NCBI GenBank assembly: GCA_001695595.3
Contig: MBPM02000063.1
Span: forward strand, 62,001-126,000
DNA from: Plasmopara viticola
Taxonomy: Eukaryota > Oomycota > Peronosporomycetes > Peronosporales > Peronosporaceae
DNA: 64,000 nt
Direction of reading: 5' to 3'
Program-made: the position numbers and the translations under genes
The notes under the pieces: generated by a model
The model's input: the letters and a program-made list of their open reading frames with translations, nothing else
Databases searched by the model: none
Told to the model about the DNA's origin: nothing
Shown here: positions 19,453 to 28,570 of the stretch, in pieces
Numbering within the stretch: the first letter of the stretch is position 1
Layout: each line of letters starts with the position of its first letter

Positions 19453-19733
19453 TGTTGAAAAGGTCGAAGTGAGCACTAGTTGGCAAAATGCAAAGTGAAT
19501 ATATTTAAAAAGGTCCTTAGTTCACAACTACATGCTACCTCTAAGCCAATGATTTATCTAAGCCAATCAGAACAACTCACCATCCGGGCGCAATCATCTT
19601 CCCATCCCGAAACCGATCATTTGCCCATCTTGAACCCGCTCCCTCAGTCAGTCATCAACTGATTGCAGATACCAATACTTACTGATATGTAGTCGCTGGT
19701 CGAGGCGTATCATCACCAGCATCTTCGACAACA
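19453..19733 (-). repeat. B LTR, 5' LTR of the outer B element
   Basis: This 281-bp LTR has the TCGACAACA variant it shares with 7038-7318. It is followed by AAAGG (19734-19738), the second copy of the target duplication in A2. Confidence 0.92.
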
Positions 19734-20228
19734 AAAGGGTTCTCTCAAAAATTCGGCATTGATTATGAAGAAACGTTTGCACCTGTGGCCAAGTTTACGT
19801 CGATTCGGATTTTACTCAGTCTGGCTGCCAAGTACGGGCTCGCACTTCATCAGATGGATGTCAAAACAGCGTTTCTCAACGGCCAGCTTGACGAAGATAT
19901 CTACATGACGCAGCCTGACGGCTTTACAGACAAGGCCAACCCAGACTACGTGTGCAAGTTACAGCGGTCACTGTACGGGCTGAAGCAATCGCCTCGCATG
20001 TGGAACAAAACCATTGACGACTTCATGTTGGGCCTGGACTTCAAGAAGTGTGAATCTGATCACTGCGTGTATGTGAAGCGGGATGGCCATGACATGATGT
20101 TCGTAGCACTTTACGTCGACGATCTAATTTTGGCCTGCAATGCTAGCAAGATGCTCCAGGAAACCAAGCACGCACTCAGCAAACGATTCGAGATGACGGA
20201 TTTCGGGCAACTTCACTTAACACGGTGA
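19734..20228 (+). pseudogene. A2 reverse transcriptase, part 2
   Basis: It resumes A2 in frame after the B complex ([49 protein letters not shown]). It carries [11 protein letters not shown] and the catalytic YVDDLILA near 20110-20121. It ends FGQLHLTR at the same RT/RNase H linker deletion seen in A1. Confidence 0.88.
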
Positions 20229-20232
20229 AACC

Positions 20233-20988
20233 ATGACCGGTGTGCCATATCGAAATGCTATTGGTTGCCTGATGTATCTTATGGTCGGTACGCGTCCGGA
20301 TCTCGCTGCGGCAGTGGGGGTACTCAGCCAATTTGCAGCAGACCCATGTCCGACACACTGGCAAGCGTTAAAAAGAGTCTTCAGGTATATCCAAGGTACA
20401 AGGACGCACGGTATTGAATTTCAAGCAGCGAATCATGATCAATTGCAAGGATTTTCGGATGCGGACTGGGCCGGAGATACAATGTCGCGAAGGAGTACAA
20501 GCGGCTACGCCTTTATGATGAGCGGTGGATGTGTCAGCTGGAAGAGCAAGAAACAGCGTACGGTGGCACTGTCGTCTACGGAAGCTGAATACATGGCATT
20601 GTCAGAGGCTACGCAAGAGGCAATATGGCTCAAGGCGTTTATGTGTGAGCTGGGAGAGATGTCCCCGGATACAGCGGTCAAGATTTATGAAGATAATCAA
20701 GGCTCGATTGCACTAGCGAAGAACCCGGAAGCTCATACACGAACCAAGCACATCGACATTCGATACCATTTTGTACGTGAAAAACTTGAAGATGGTCAAG
20801 TGATTCTCGAGTACATCTCTACTCTCGACATGCTTGCCGACATAATGACCAAGCCGATTCCTGCGATGCAGTTTTGTGTACTCCGAAGCAAGCTTGGTAT
20901 ACAGAAGGCGAAGGCTGACGAGTCGAGTGGGAGTGTTGTCGAAGATGCTGTAAAAGTAACGCCTCGACCAGCGACTTCATACCGGTAA
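20233..20988 (+). pseudogene. A2 RNase H and C-terminus
   Basis: It parallels 3545-4300. It holds [34 protein letters not shown] and [22 protein letters not shown] and stops within the 3' LTR at 20986-20988. It differs from A1 at a few codons, for example NPEAH for NSEAH and REKLEDG for REKVEDG. Confidence 0.88.
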
Positions 20989-21213
20989 GTACCGGTATCT
21001 GCAATCAGTTGATGACTGACTTAAAGAGCGGGTTCAAGATGGGCAAAAGATCGGTTTCGGGATGGGAAGATGATTGCGCCCGGATGGTGAGTCATTCTGA
21101 TTGGCTTAGATAAATCATTGGCTTAGAGGTAGCATGTAGTTGTGAACTAAGGACCATTAAATATATTTACTTTGCATTTTGCCATCTTCAGCTCAAGTGA
21201 CCTTTATTCAATA
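20934..21213 (+). repeat. Family A LTR, right end of the tandem A array
   Basis: This 280-bp LTR runs TGTTGTCG to CAATA and is followed by AACGT and then minus-strand C1 sequence (a copia integrase segment encoding GCRTYV). AACGT is the predicted target duplication whose partner lies left of the window. Confidence 0.9.
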
Positions 21214-23136
21214 AACGTAAGTCCGGCACCCGAAAATACGCATATGTTTGACGCTTGGCTTGAACTTGTGCACGATCTCAAAAGGAGTCTTGTCGTTGAT
21301 CTTGGGCGACGGAAGGCGATTCTTGATGTAGATAGCTACCATAGCAGCTTCACCCCAAAAACACTTGTCCAACTTGGCATGGTGCAGTATGCTGCGGCCG
21401 ATTGTGACGATGGTTCTGATGGCGCGCTCCGCTGTGCCGTTAGTCTGGTGTGCGTATGGCACCGTAGTTTGCTGCTCGATACCTTCATCTTCGTAGAAAG
21501 CTTGAAGCGAGCTTGTTGCAAATTCGCGGGCTCTGTCGTGTCGTACAAACTTGAACTTCTTGCTGAACTGTGTCTGCACCATCAAGATGTACTTCTTGAC
21601 GCATTCCTCGCTTTCGGACTTGGCGCGCAGGCAGAAACCCTTCATACACCCGCTAGCTTCATCCACGATTAGCAAGAGATACTTGCTCCCGCCGAGAGAG
21701 TTTGTCTCCATGGGCCCACAGATGTCAAAGTGGAGCAGCTCAAATGTGTCGTAGCTGCGCTTGTCCTGGTTGCTTGGGAATGGTTTTTGGACCATCTTTC
21801 CTTGCTGACACCCTCGGCATGCACTTGATCCACTTGACTTAATAGGCACGCATGCATCCTTGATCATGTTGGTAGTCACCATTTTGCGAAGCACGTCGAC
21901 TGGAGCATGACCCATACGCGCGTGTAAGTCGACACCACTGTTTCCACGTGTAGTCGCATTTGCCGGGCGCTGAGCCGTACGAAGCCAATATAGTCCATCC
22001 ACAAGATCTGCTGTGGCCACCACTTGATGCGAAGATTTCCGTGCAATGTGCATGTGTGCGCCATCAAACACCACTTTAAACTTGCCACTTTTGTTGATCT
22101 GAGGTACTGATAGCAGGTTCTTGTTCATCATCGGCACGTATAATGCATCCTTGATTTCGATGTCGCGTTCTTCACCATCGGACAGAACCACTCGTTCAAT
22201 GATGGTGCCAACGCCCTTGATCTCGGCCTTGTTGCCGTCAGCCACCGATAGCTCGCCTTTATCTTGCTCATTCAGCATGACGAACTTGGCCTTGTTGTTG
22301 CAGATGTGATGAGTAGCACCACTGTCAATCGCCCACATCCCTGGCATATTCTTGCCACTTGAAAGTCCACATTCCAGCGACACAGCGAACGCAATATGGT
22401 CGTACTCGTAATCATCATTGGGTCGATAGTAGATATTGTTGGCTCCGCGTCCACGAGCTTGGCCGCCGCGTCGAGCACCTCGATTGTCGTCTTTTTGCTT
22501 GGTCCAGCACCTCTCCACGGAGTGCCCCAATTTTCCACAGTATGTGCATTGGCGAGACTCACGCTCAGCACTAAATGCCTTCACCGCATCTTCAGTCTTA
22601 ACCACCGGAGTCTTTGCACTTTGACGCTTGATATGCTCATTCGTGAGCACTTTCACAACGTCTTGCGACCGCAGTTCCGCGTTGCTAATCTCCAAGTTAA
22701 GAACAACGTTCTCAAAACTTTTAGGGAGACTCCGCAGCAAGCAGATCGCAACATCTTCATCCTCCATCTTGGCACCAATACTGCTGAGCTTGGCGCTGAT
22801 GTTGAGAACTTCGTTGCAGTGGTGCATGACGTTGTCGCCTTCCGCCATCTCCATACTAAAGAGTTGACGCTTCAAGTAGATGCGTCCAGCCTTCTGTGAT
22901 CCACCGTAGAGCGTCTTGATGCGCTGCCACGCGACCCACGCTTCCTCGCAGTCATCAACCACGTGGTGGTAGTCGGCCTCCATATGCAAGAGCATCAGTC
23001 CGAAAGCGACGTTGCTGGTCTTGACTAACTCGTCCGCAGCGCGAGCATCGGCGAAGGTCGGAGTTACCTCTCGGTTGACCACGTGCCATACCGACTTGGT
23101 CAGGAACACGCCACGCATGTAGCGGTTCCACGTGGC
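21214..23136 (-). pseudogene. gag-pol: C1 Gag-protease-integrase, split at both ends
   Basis: It is open throughout. It holds a Gag body ([22 protein letters not shown]; an [13 protein letters not shown] segment), the zinc knuckle [14 protein letters not shown], protease [13 protein letters not shown], and integrase [12 protein letters not shown] ... CRGC, with [14 protein letters not shown] and NGTAERAIR. The residue after the second Asp is Arg, while C2 and H have Gly (RHDGAREF). The frame is cut at GCRTYV by the A array and, at the N-terminal side, by D1 after NFATWNRY. Confidence 0.88.
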
Positions 23137-23470
23137 TATTGAAAAGGTCGAAGTGAGCACTAGTTGGCAAAATGCAAAGTAAATATATTTAATGGTCCTT
23201 AGTTCGCAACTACATGCTACCTCTAAGCCAATGATTAATCTAAGCCAATCAGAATGACTCACCATCCGGGCGCAATCATCATCCCATCCGGGCGCAATCA
23301 TCTTCCCATCATGAAACCGATCTTTTGCCCATCTTGAACCCGCTCCCTAAGTCAGTCATCAACTGATTGCAGATACCGGTACTTACCGGTATGAAGTCGC
23401 TGGTCGAGGCGTTACTTTCACAGCATCTTCGACAACACCAGTATCTTGTCGAGGCGCATTCTTGTCAACA
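23137..23470 (-). repeat. D LTR, 3' LTR of D1
   Basis: This LTR is 334 bp. In element orientation it opens TGTTGACAAGAATGCG, then carries a second TGTTGTCGAAGATGC 38 bases on, which is the start of A/B-type LTRs, so D LTRs look 5'-extended. It contains two copies of the 22-bp GATTGCGCCCGGATGG block and codes for the last 29 residues of the polyprotein. Confidence 0.92.
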
Positions 23471-23574
23471 CTCCCACTCGACTCGGCAGTCCTTGAACCT
23501 TGTATCCCAAGCATGTTGCGAAGAAACTCAAACTGCACTGCTGGGATTGGCTTGGTCATCATGTCCGCCTTCAT
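23383..23574 (-). pseudogene. D1 polyprotein C-terminus, out of frame by a 2-nt insertion
   Basis: It reads MKADMMTKPIPAVQFEFLRNMLGIQG and then the LTR-coded tail SVDKNAPRQDTGVVEDAVKVTPRPATSYR. It is separated from 23571-27548 by an extra GT-type dinucleotide near 23600 (GTGTCC where relatives have GTCC-like sequence). It lies downstream of RNase H, so the break may spare catalytic domains. Confidence 0.85.
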
Positions 23575-26500
23575 GTCTTTAGTCGAACAGTATTGCAGGA
23601 CACTTGACCATCTTCAACCTTCTCCCGAACAAAGTGATAGCGAATGTCGATGTGCTTGGTACGCTTGTGGAACTCGGGGTTCTTGGCAAGCGCAATCGAG
23701 CCTTGATTGTCTTCGTAAATCTTGACAGGCTCGTTGCTCTTCATTTCATCAAGCTCGCATAGGAATGCTTTAAGCCAAATCGCCTCTTGAACAGCTTCTG
23801 TCAGCGCCATGTACTCTGCCTCCGTTGACGAGAGCGCAACCGTCCTTTGTTTCTTGCTTCTCCAGCTGATGCACCCTGAATTCATTGTAAACGCGTAACC
23901 ACTTGTACTTCGTCGAGTATCAGCATCGCCAGCCCAGTCCGCGTCAGAAAAACCTTGCAGCTTGTCCTTGCTTGATTTGTCGAAGTTGATTCCATGTGTA
24001 GTCGTGCCTTGAATGTACCGAAACACGCGCTTGAGAGCTTGCCAATGCGTAGGGCATGGATCAGCAGCAAATTGAGAAAGAACTCCCACTGCAGCGGCGA
24101 GGTCCGGCCGCGTCCCGACCATGAGATACATGAGGCACCCAACCGCATTTCGGTACGGAACATTTGCCATCGTTGTACTGTGCTGGCAGCCGCCCTCGCA
24201 CATTGTCTTCGTCAGCTTGAGGCCAGGTTCTTGGGGTGTCTTGACCGGGTTGCTGTTCACCATGCCGAACTTCGTCAAAATGTCTTTGGCGAACTTGGTC
24301 TGACGCATTGCCACAATACCAGCAGAACGATCCTGGTCAATTTCAATACCCAAAAAATACTTGAGATCACCCAAGTCAGTCATGTCGAAACGCTCGCTTA
24401 ATGCTTGCTTAGTTGACTTGAGCATCCTGTCGTCACTGCTCGCGAGAACCAAATCATCAACGTAAAGAGCCACAAAAATCATGTGCTGGTCATCTCGCTT
24501 CACGTACACACAATGATCGGCTTCGCACTTCTTGAATCCCAGCATAATCATGAACTTGTCAATCGTCTGATTCCACATACGAGGTGACTGTTTCAATCCG
24601 TAAAGTGACCGCTTGAGCTGACAAACATGATCTGGCTGGCGTTCGTCCTCGTAACCTTGTGGCTGAGCCATGTAAATGTCTTCATCGAGAGACCCATTCA
24701 AGAAGGCTGTCTTGACATCCATCTGGTGCACTTTAAGTCCGTACTTGGCTGTCAAACTGAGGAGAATCCGTATTGAAGTAAACTTGGCCACCGGTGCAAA
24801 TGTTTCATCATAGTCGATACCGTGCTTTTGCGAAAATCCTTTGGCGACAAGCCGAGCCTTGAATCGCTCGATTCCTCCTGCTTGATTCTCCTTGACTCGA
24901 AACACCCATCGACAGCCAATAGCTTTTCGTCCTTGAGGCAACGGCACCAACGACCATGTCTTGTTTTTGCGGAGGGAGTCGATTTCCGAGTCGCATGCCT
25001 CTTTCCACTTGGCCGCGTTGCTAGATTCCATTGCCGACTTGTACGTAGTTGGCACTTCTCCCACTGAATCTACAACAAAGGCCGCTTCAAAATCGCCATC
25101 CCCGTGAGCTACTGCTGACATCTCGTCCAGTGACATCTGTGGTCGGCTTTGGCGTTTGGGCCTTGGGGAGTCTGCAACCTTCTCTAGCGATCGCGACCGC
25201 TGAATACGCTTGCTTCCTGGTTCGACCTCCACATCCGGAGCCGAAACTTCATCTTGCTCACAGTCAGTCCCATTAGATCCTGCCGAACAATCGCTTGCAT
25301 CATCTTGAATAATCACTTCATTGCTGTCATAACTTCGTCTCCCACTGTCGAAGACATCCTCCATGAACTGTGCGTCGCGGCTCACAAGTACTCGACCACT
25401 CACAATTTCTTCAAAGCGGTACGCTTTTTCGTGATCCGAGTAACCAAGAAATCGGCACCGCACCGATCGAGCATCAAACTTGGTCCGTTTTTCCTTCGGC
25501 ACTTGAACGTACGCGTGGCAACCAAAAACCTTAAGGTTTGCCAGAAGCGGTTTCTTGCCGGTCCAAATTTGATGAGGTGACATGTCGGACTTGATGGCGC
25601 GCGTTGGGCACCGATTCCGTAGGAAAGTGGCAGTCATGACGGCTTCACCCCAGTAAGACTTCGGCAAGTTGGCGTGCTCTAGCATACAGCGAGCACATTC
25701 CACAAGCGTCCGATTCATTCGCTCTGCAACGCCATTTAGCTGGGGTGTGTACGGCGGTGTCAATTTCTGTACAATACCACGCTCTGCACAGAACTTCGCC
25801 ATGGCGCCGTTCACGTATTCTCCGACATTATCGCAACGAAGTGTCTTGACGCGGCGGCAAGTTTGGTTTTCCGCTAGCGCAACAAATTCTGCAAACTTGT
25901 CGAATACTTCAGACTTGTTTCTGAGCAAGAAGACAACGCAAAAATGCGACTTTTCGTCAACAAATGTAACGAAATAGCGCTTGCCTCCAAACGTTGGTGA
26001 TTGCATGGGACCGCACACGTCGCTGTGAATAGTCTCCAACACGTGTTTGGCACGACTTGGGGAGGAGTTCATAAAGCTCACCCGCGTCTGTTTGCCCAGC
26101 GCACAGCCCTCGCATGTTTCCCACTGAGTAGCTGTCTTGAGGTTGATACCAATTCCATACTTCTTCTTGACAATGGCATCGAGACCGCCGTAACCAATGT
26201 GGCCAAGTCGAAGGTGCCAGAGGTACGACGTGGTGTCCCCATGGCATCCCGACGAACTGGTCACATTGGCTGCGTCAACATTGACAGGCGTCATGCAGAG
26301 CCTGAACAAACCCTTGCCTTCGCGAACACCAAGCTTCCAACGGACACCTTTAGCTTCGGCAAAACATCCATCGCGCTCAAACGTGACCGGGCCAACATCC
26401 TTCGTAAAGCGTCCAACGGAAAAAAGATTGCGCGAAAGCTTTGGGATGTGCCACACTGTAGTAAGCACACCCTTCTTGAGTCCGCGCGGAGTAGCCATAG

Positions 26501-27548
26501 ACATAACAATGTCACCCGTGCCCACTGCCTGAACCACTCCATCATCTGCAAGATGCACGTCCATCGGTGAGATTGTCTTGTAATTCTTCATGTACTCTCG
26601 CGAGTACGTCATGTGCTGCGTCGCACCCGAGTCGACCAGCCACACAGAACTTGACTTGGTGGTACTCCCACCAACCGAAAACAAAAATTCGCCAGAGTAA
26701 TCCTCACTCTGCGCGACATTAGCGCGTTGCGTCCTTTGACGCTCTCCATTCTCTCGAATTCGAGCCGGACATTTTGCGATCCAGTGCCCTTGCTCGCCAC
26801 AGTAGTGGCAGGTACTCGTGGGCTTGATTGAGACTTGTCGTCCCTTGCGCCGTCCATTGTCCGCTGACACGAATGCTTGCACCTGACCGTGCACGGCTCC
26901 ATCGACGCCGCCATCATGTTCCTTGCGCTTCATATCCTCGTGAAGCAGCCGAGACGTCACAAGCTCCCAAGACAGCGAGTCGGCTCTTGACTCCAATGCT
27001 GTAATGAGAAATGCGAACGACTCACTGAGACTTGCAAGAAGCGTGATCACCAAGTCGTCCTCGATTACTGGAGCACCAACCGCGTCGAGTTGCTCCGCTA
27101 GAGTCTTCATCTTGTTGATATGCGCGAGCACATCCTCACCTTCTTCCATCTTGGCCGTGAAGAAACGACGACGAAGAAAGAGCTTATTGGCCAAACTCTT
27201 CTTCTCGAAATGTCCCTCGAGCCTTGACCATGCATCGTGCGCACCACTTGACGACCGGACCAGTGGCAGTTGCGAGTCTTCCATCGCAAGACAGATTATC
27301 GCTAGCGCTTTCCGAGACTTCCTCTTGTAAGTCGACTGATCCATCGCATTCGTGCAGTGCTCCAGCTTGATCTCACCACTTGCGACTTCCCACAGGTCCC
27401 TCTCCTCCAGCACCATCTGCATCTTGAACTTCCAGGTGTGGAAGATGGTGCCGTCGAACTTGTTGATTCGACTTGGCATAGACGCGTCCATGGTGGCGAA
27501 GGCAGAGTCAGAGAAGGGGGAGGCAGAGTCGGCGGGGCTTGGGCTCAT
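23571..27548 (-). CDS. gag-pol: D1 Gag-Pol polyprotein, 1325 residues
   Basis: It starts at the PBS ATG (27548), MSPSPADSASPFSDSAF. The motifs are the zinc knuckle CHYCGEQGHWIAKC at 247-260, protease D306-S-G, and integrase HHCC with D510, D573 and E609 (DX62DX35E). RT follows with [11 protein letters not shown] and YVDD at 1029-1032, then RNase H with [19 protein letters not shown] and YEDNQGS. It acts as a single Gag-Pol precursor cleaved by its protease. Two oddities are visible. The second integrase Asp is in RCDNVGEY, while relatives have RCDNGGEY, and a 2-nt insertion after [10 protein letters not shown] replaces the C-terminus. It is the second most complete ORF in the window. Confidence 0.93.
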   Translation of the reverse strand: MSPSPADSASPFSDSAFATMDASMPSRINKFDGTIFHTWKFKMQMVLEERDLWEVASGEIKLEHCTNAMDQSTYKRKSRKALAIICLAMEDSQLPLVRSSSGAHDAWSRLEGHFEKKSLANKLFLRRRFFTAKMEEGEDVLAHINKMKTLAEQLDAVGAPVIEDDLVITLLASLSESFAFLITALESRADSLSWELVTSRLLHEDMKRKEHDGGVDGAVHGQVQAFVSADNGRRKGRQVSIKPTSTCHYCGEQGHWIAKCPARIRENGERQRTQRANVAQSEDYSGEFLFSVGGSTTKSSSVWLVDSGATQHMTYSREYMKNYKTISPMDVHLADDGVVQAVGTGDIVMSMATPRGLKKGVLTTVWHIPKLSRNLFSVGRFTKDVGPVTFERDGCFAEAKGVRWKLGVREGKGLFRLCMTPVNVDAANVTSSSGCHGDTTSYLWHLRLGHIGYGGLDAIVKKKYGIGINLKTATQWETCEGCALGKQTRVSFMNSSPSRAKHVLETIHSDVCGPMQSPTFGGKRYFVTFVDEKSHFCVVFLLRNKSEVFDKFAEFVALAENQTCRRVKTLRCDNVGEYVNGAMAKFCAERGIVQKLTPPYTPQLNGVAERMNRTLVECARCMLEHANLPKSYWGEAVMTATFLRNRCPTRAIKSDMSPHQIWTGKKPLLANLKVFGCHAYVQVPKEKRTKFDARSVRCRFLGYSDHEKAYRFEEIVSGRVLVSRDAQFMEDVFDSGRRSYDSNEVIIQDDASDCSAGSNGTDCEQDEVSAPDVEVEPGSKRIQRSRSLEKVADSPRPKRQSRPQMSLDEMSAVAHGDGDFEAAFVVDSVGEVPTTYKSAMESSNAAKWKEACDSEIDSLRKNKTWSLVPLPQGRKAIGCRWVFRVKENQAGGIERFKARLVAKGFSQKHGIDYDETFAPVAKFTSIRILLSLTAKYGLKVHQMDVKTAFLNGSLDEDIYMAQPQGYEDERQPDHVCQLKRSLYGLKQSPRMWNQTIDKFMIMLGFKKCEADHCVYVKRDDQHMIFVALYVDDLVLASSDDRMLKSTKQALSERFDMTDLGDLKYFLGIEIDQDRSAGIVAMRQTKFAKDILTKFGMVNSNPVKTPQEPGLKLTKTMCEGGCQHSTTMANVPYRNAVGCLMYLMVGTRPDLAAAVGVLSQFAADPCPTHWQALKRVFRYIQGTTTHGINFDKSSKDKLQGFSDADWAGDADTRRSTSGYAFTMNSGCISWRSKKQRTVALSSTEAEYMALTEAVQEAIWLKAFLCELDEMKSNEPVKIYEDNQGSIALAKNPEFHKRTKHIDIRYHFVREKVEDGQVSCNTVRLKT

Positions 27549-27552
27549 AACC

Positions 27553-27886
27553 TATTGAAAAGGTCGAAGTGAGCACTAGTTGGCAAAATGCAAAGTAAAT
27601 ATATTTAATGGTCCTTAGTTCGCAACTACATGCTACCTCTAAGCCAATGATTAATCTAAGCCAATCAGAATGACTCACCATCCGGGCGCAATCATCATCC
27701 CATCCGGGCGCAATCATCTTCCCATCATGAAACCGATCTTTTGCCCATCTTGAACCCGCTCCCTAAGTCAGTCATCAACTGATTGCAGATACCGGTACTT
27801 ACCGGTATGAAGTCGCTGGTCGAGGCGTTACTTTCACAGCATCTTCGACAACACCAGTATCTTGTCGAGGCGCATTCTTGTCAACA
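27553..27886 (-). repeat. D LTR, 5' LTR of D1
   Basis: This 334-bp LTR has no difference from 23137-23470 that I could see. It ends TATTG on the plus strand next to the primer-binding site and is followed by the GTGGC target duplication. Confidence 0.92.
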
Positions 27887-27969
27887 GTGGCAAAGTTGTC
27901 GCCGTTGAATTTTTCGATTGCGATCTTGGCCGAGACATTGTGCGTAGAAGACATGGTCGCTGGGCTCAT
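27887..27969 (-). pseudogene. C1 Gag N-terminus (exon-like fragment cut by D1)
   Basis: The ATG at 27967-27969 lies in the primer-binding site. It encodes [20 protein letters not shown] and continues FNGDNFAT to the D1 insertion site. It joins 23136 once D1 and one GTGGC are removed. Confidence 0.88.
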
Positions 27970-27973
27970 AACC

Positions 27974-28324
27974 TGTTGAATGAGCTGAAGAGGACGAAGG
28001 AGAAAAACCGAAGAGTCTGCGCGGAGGAAATCCGGAGCGAAGACACTTGAGTAGAAGAAGGAATATTTGGAAGTGAGTTTATTAATTTGGTCCTTAGTTC
28101 ACAACTCCTTGCTACATCTAAGCCATTCAATTATCTAAGCCAATCAAAAGAGCTTACCATCTGGGCGCAATCATCTTCCCATCCGGGCGCAATCGTCCTG
28201 AGTGCGCCTGTCCGTGTGTCTGTCCATGGCGTCATCTTTGTATGTTTGAACCGTTGGACAGCCGCTCGTATTGGACAGCCTTGGAAACCGGAATAAAACA
28301 GAGGGAAACCGGTTACCTTCAATA
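27974..28324 (-). repeat. C LTR shared by C1 (5') and C2 (3')
   Basis: This LTR is 351 bp. In element orientation it starts TATTGAAGG, after the polypurine tract CAGGGGGAG, and ends CATTCAACA. It holds two GATTGCGCCC blocks and the paired TGGCTTAGA motifs also found in lineage 1 LTRs. It differs from 32415-32765 by about two bases. Confidence 0.92.
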
Positions 28325-28565
28325 CTCCCCCTGAATACGAGCACGCGTGAATCCTGAGAGCCTTCAATAGGTCGGCATGACGTGGTCCTGGCAGCTCTTT
28401 TGTCATGATGTCCGCCAGCATGATCGCAGTCTCGCAGTACTCCAACTTCACTTCACCGCGCTTGACTTCATCACGAATGTGGTGATACTTGATGTCGATG
28501 TGCTTGGCCCGACCATGATTTACTGGATTCTTCGTCATCTTGATACACGACTGGTTGTCTACCAT
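28131..28565 (-). pseudogene. C2 RNase H end with stop-loss into the LTR
   Basis: It contains [32 protein letters not shown] and [15 protein letters not shown]. Relatives F and H stop right after HAC-S-(Y/H), but here the stop is TCA, so the frame runs a further 63 codons through the LTR. A 1-nt deletion near 28583 separates it from the rest of RNase H. Confidence 0.85.
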
Positions 28566-28570
28566 GATCT

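Larger units (their letters stand above)
7038..19733 (-). mobile_element. Outer B element (Ty1/copia) with nested B and a tandem duplication
   Basis: The terminal LTRs 7038-7318 (3') and 19453-19733 (5') share the variant TCGACAACA end, unlike the inner LTRs (TCAACAACA), so they pair with each other. The whole is flanked by AAAGG target duplications in A2. The outer internal region is 16326-19452 plus 7319-8268, overlapping by the 5-bp duplication GAGAC. This gives 4072 bp, eight less than expected because of an 8-bp deletion near 16870. Confidence 0.9.
4246..21213 (+). mobile_element. A2: copia element of the tandem array, split by a nested B complex
   Basis: A2 internal sequence is 4526-7037 and 19739-20933. 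The target sequence AAAGG is duplicated at 7033-7037 and 19734-19738 around the inserted B complex. After removing the insert the internal region is 3707 bp. The right end of the array (21213) is followed by AACGT and then C1 sequence, so the whole A array sits inside C1. The left end is outside the window. Confidence 0.92.
23137..27886 (-). mobile_element. D1: near-intact Ty1/copia retrotransposon (4750 bp) in C1
   Basis: LTRs 23137-23470 and 27553-27886 are each 334 bp and look identical by eye. The element is flanked by GTGGC at 23132-23136 and 27887-27891. The 4082-bp internal region encodes nearly the full polyprotein. Identical LTRs point to a recent insertion. The outer end reads TATTG on the plus strand, so the LTR is TG...TA rather than TG...CA. 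Confidence 0.93.
21214..28324 (-). mobile_element. C1: copia element (lineage 2) interrupted by the A array and by D1
   Basis: Visible C1 sequence is 21214-23136 and 27887-27973, with its 5' LTR at 27974-28324. D1 sits in its gag with target duplication GTGGC, and the A array sits in its integrase. The RT, RNase H and 3' LTR of C1 should lie left of the window. C1 shares its 5' LTR with the 3' end of C2, so C1-C2 is a tandem pair. Confidence 0.9.

Noticed and set aside
263..21213. Regular repeats suggestive of a CRISPR or satellite array
   Set aside because: The repeats are 280-bp LTRs and multi-kb internals with retrotransposon ORFs; there are no short evenly spaced repeats.
23208..23301. 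N-terminal extension of C1's frame into the D1 LTR, and similar starts in other LTRs
   Set aside because: The extension crosses the D1 insertion joint. The real C1 start is the PBS ATG at 27969.
27961..27973. TGGGCTCATAACC looks like a tRNA-Met anticodon arm
   Set aside because: No acceptor, D or T arm is nearby. It is the primer-binding site on the opposite strand.
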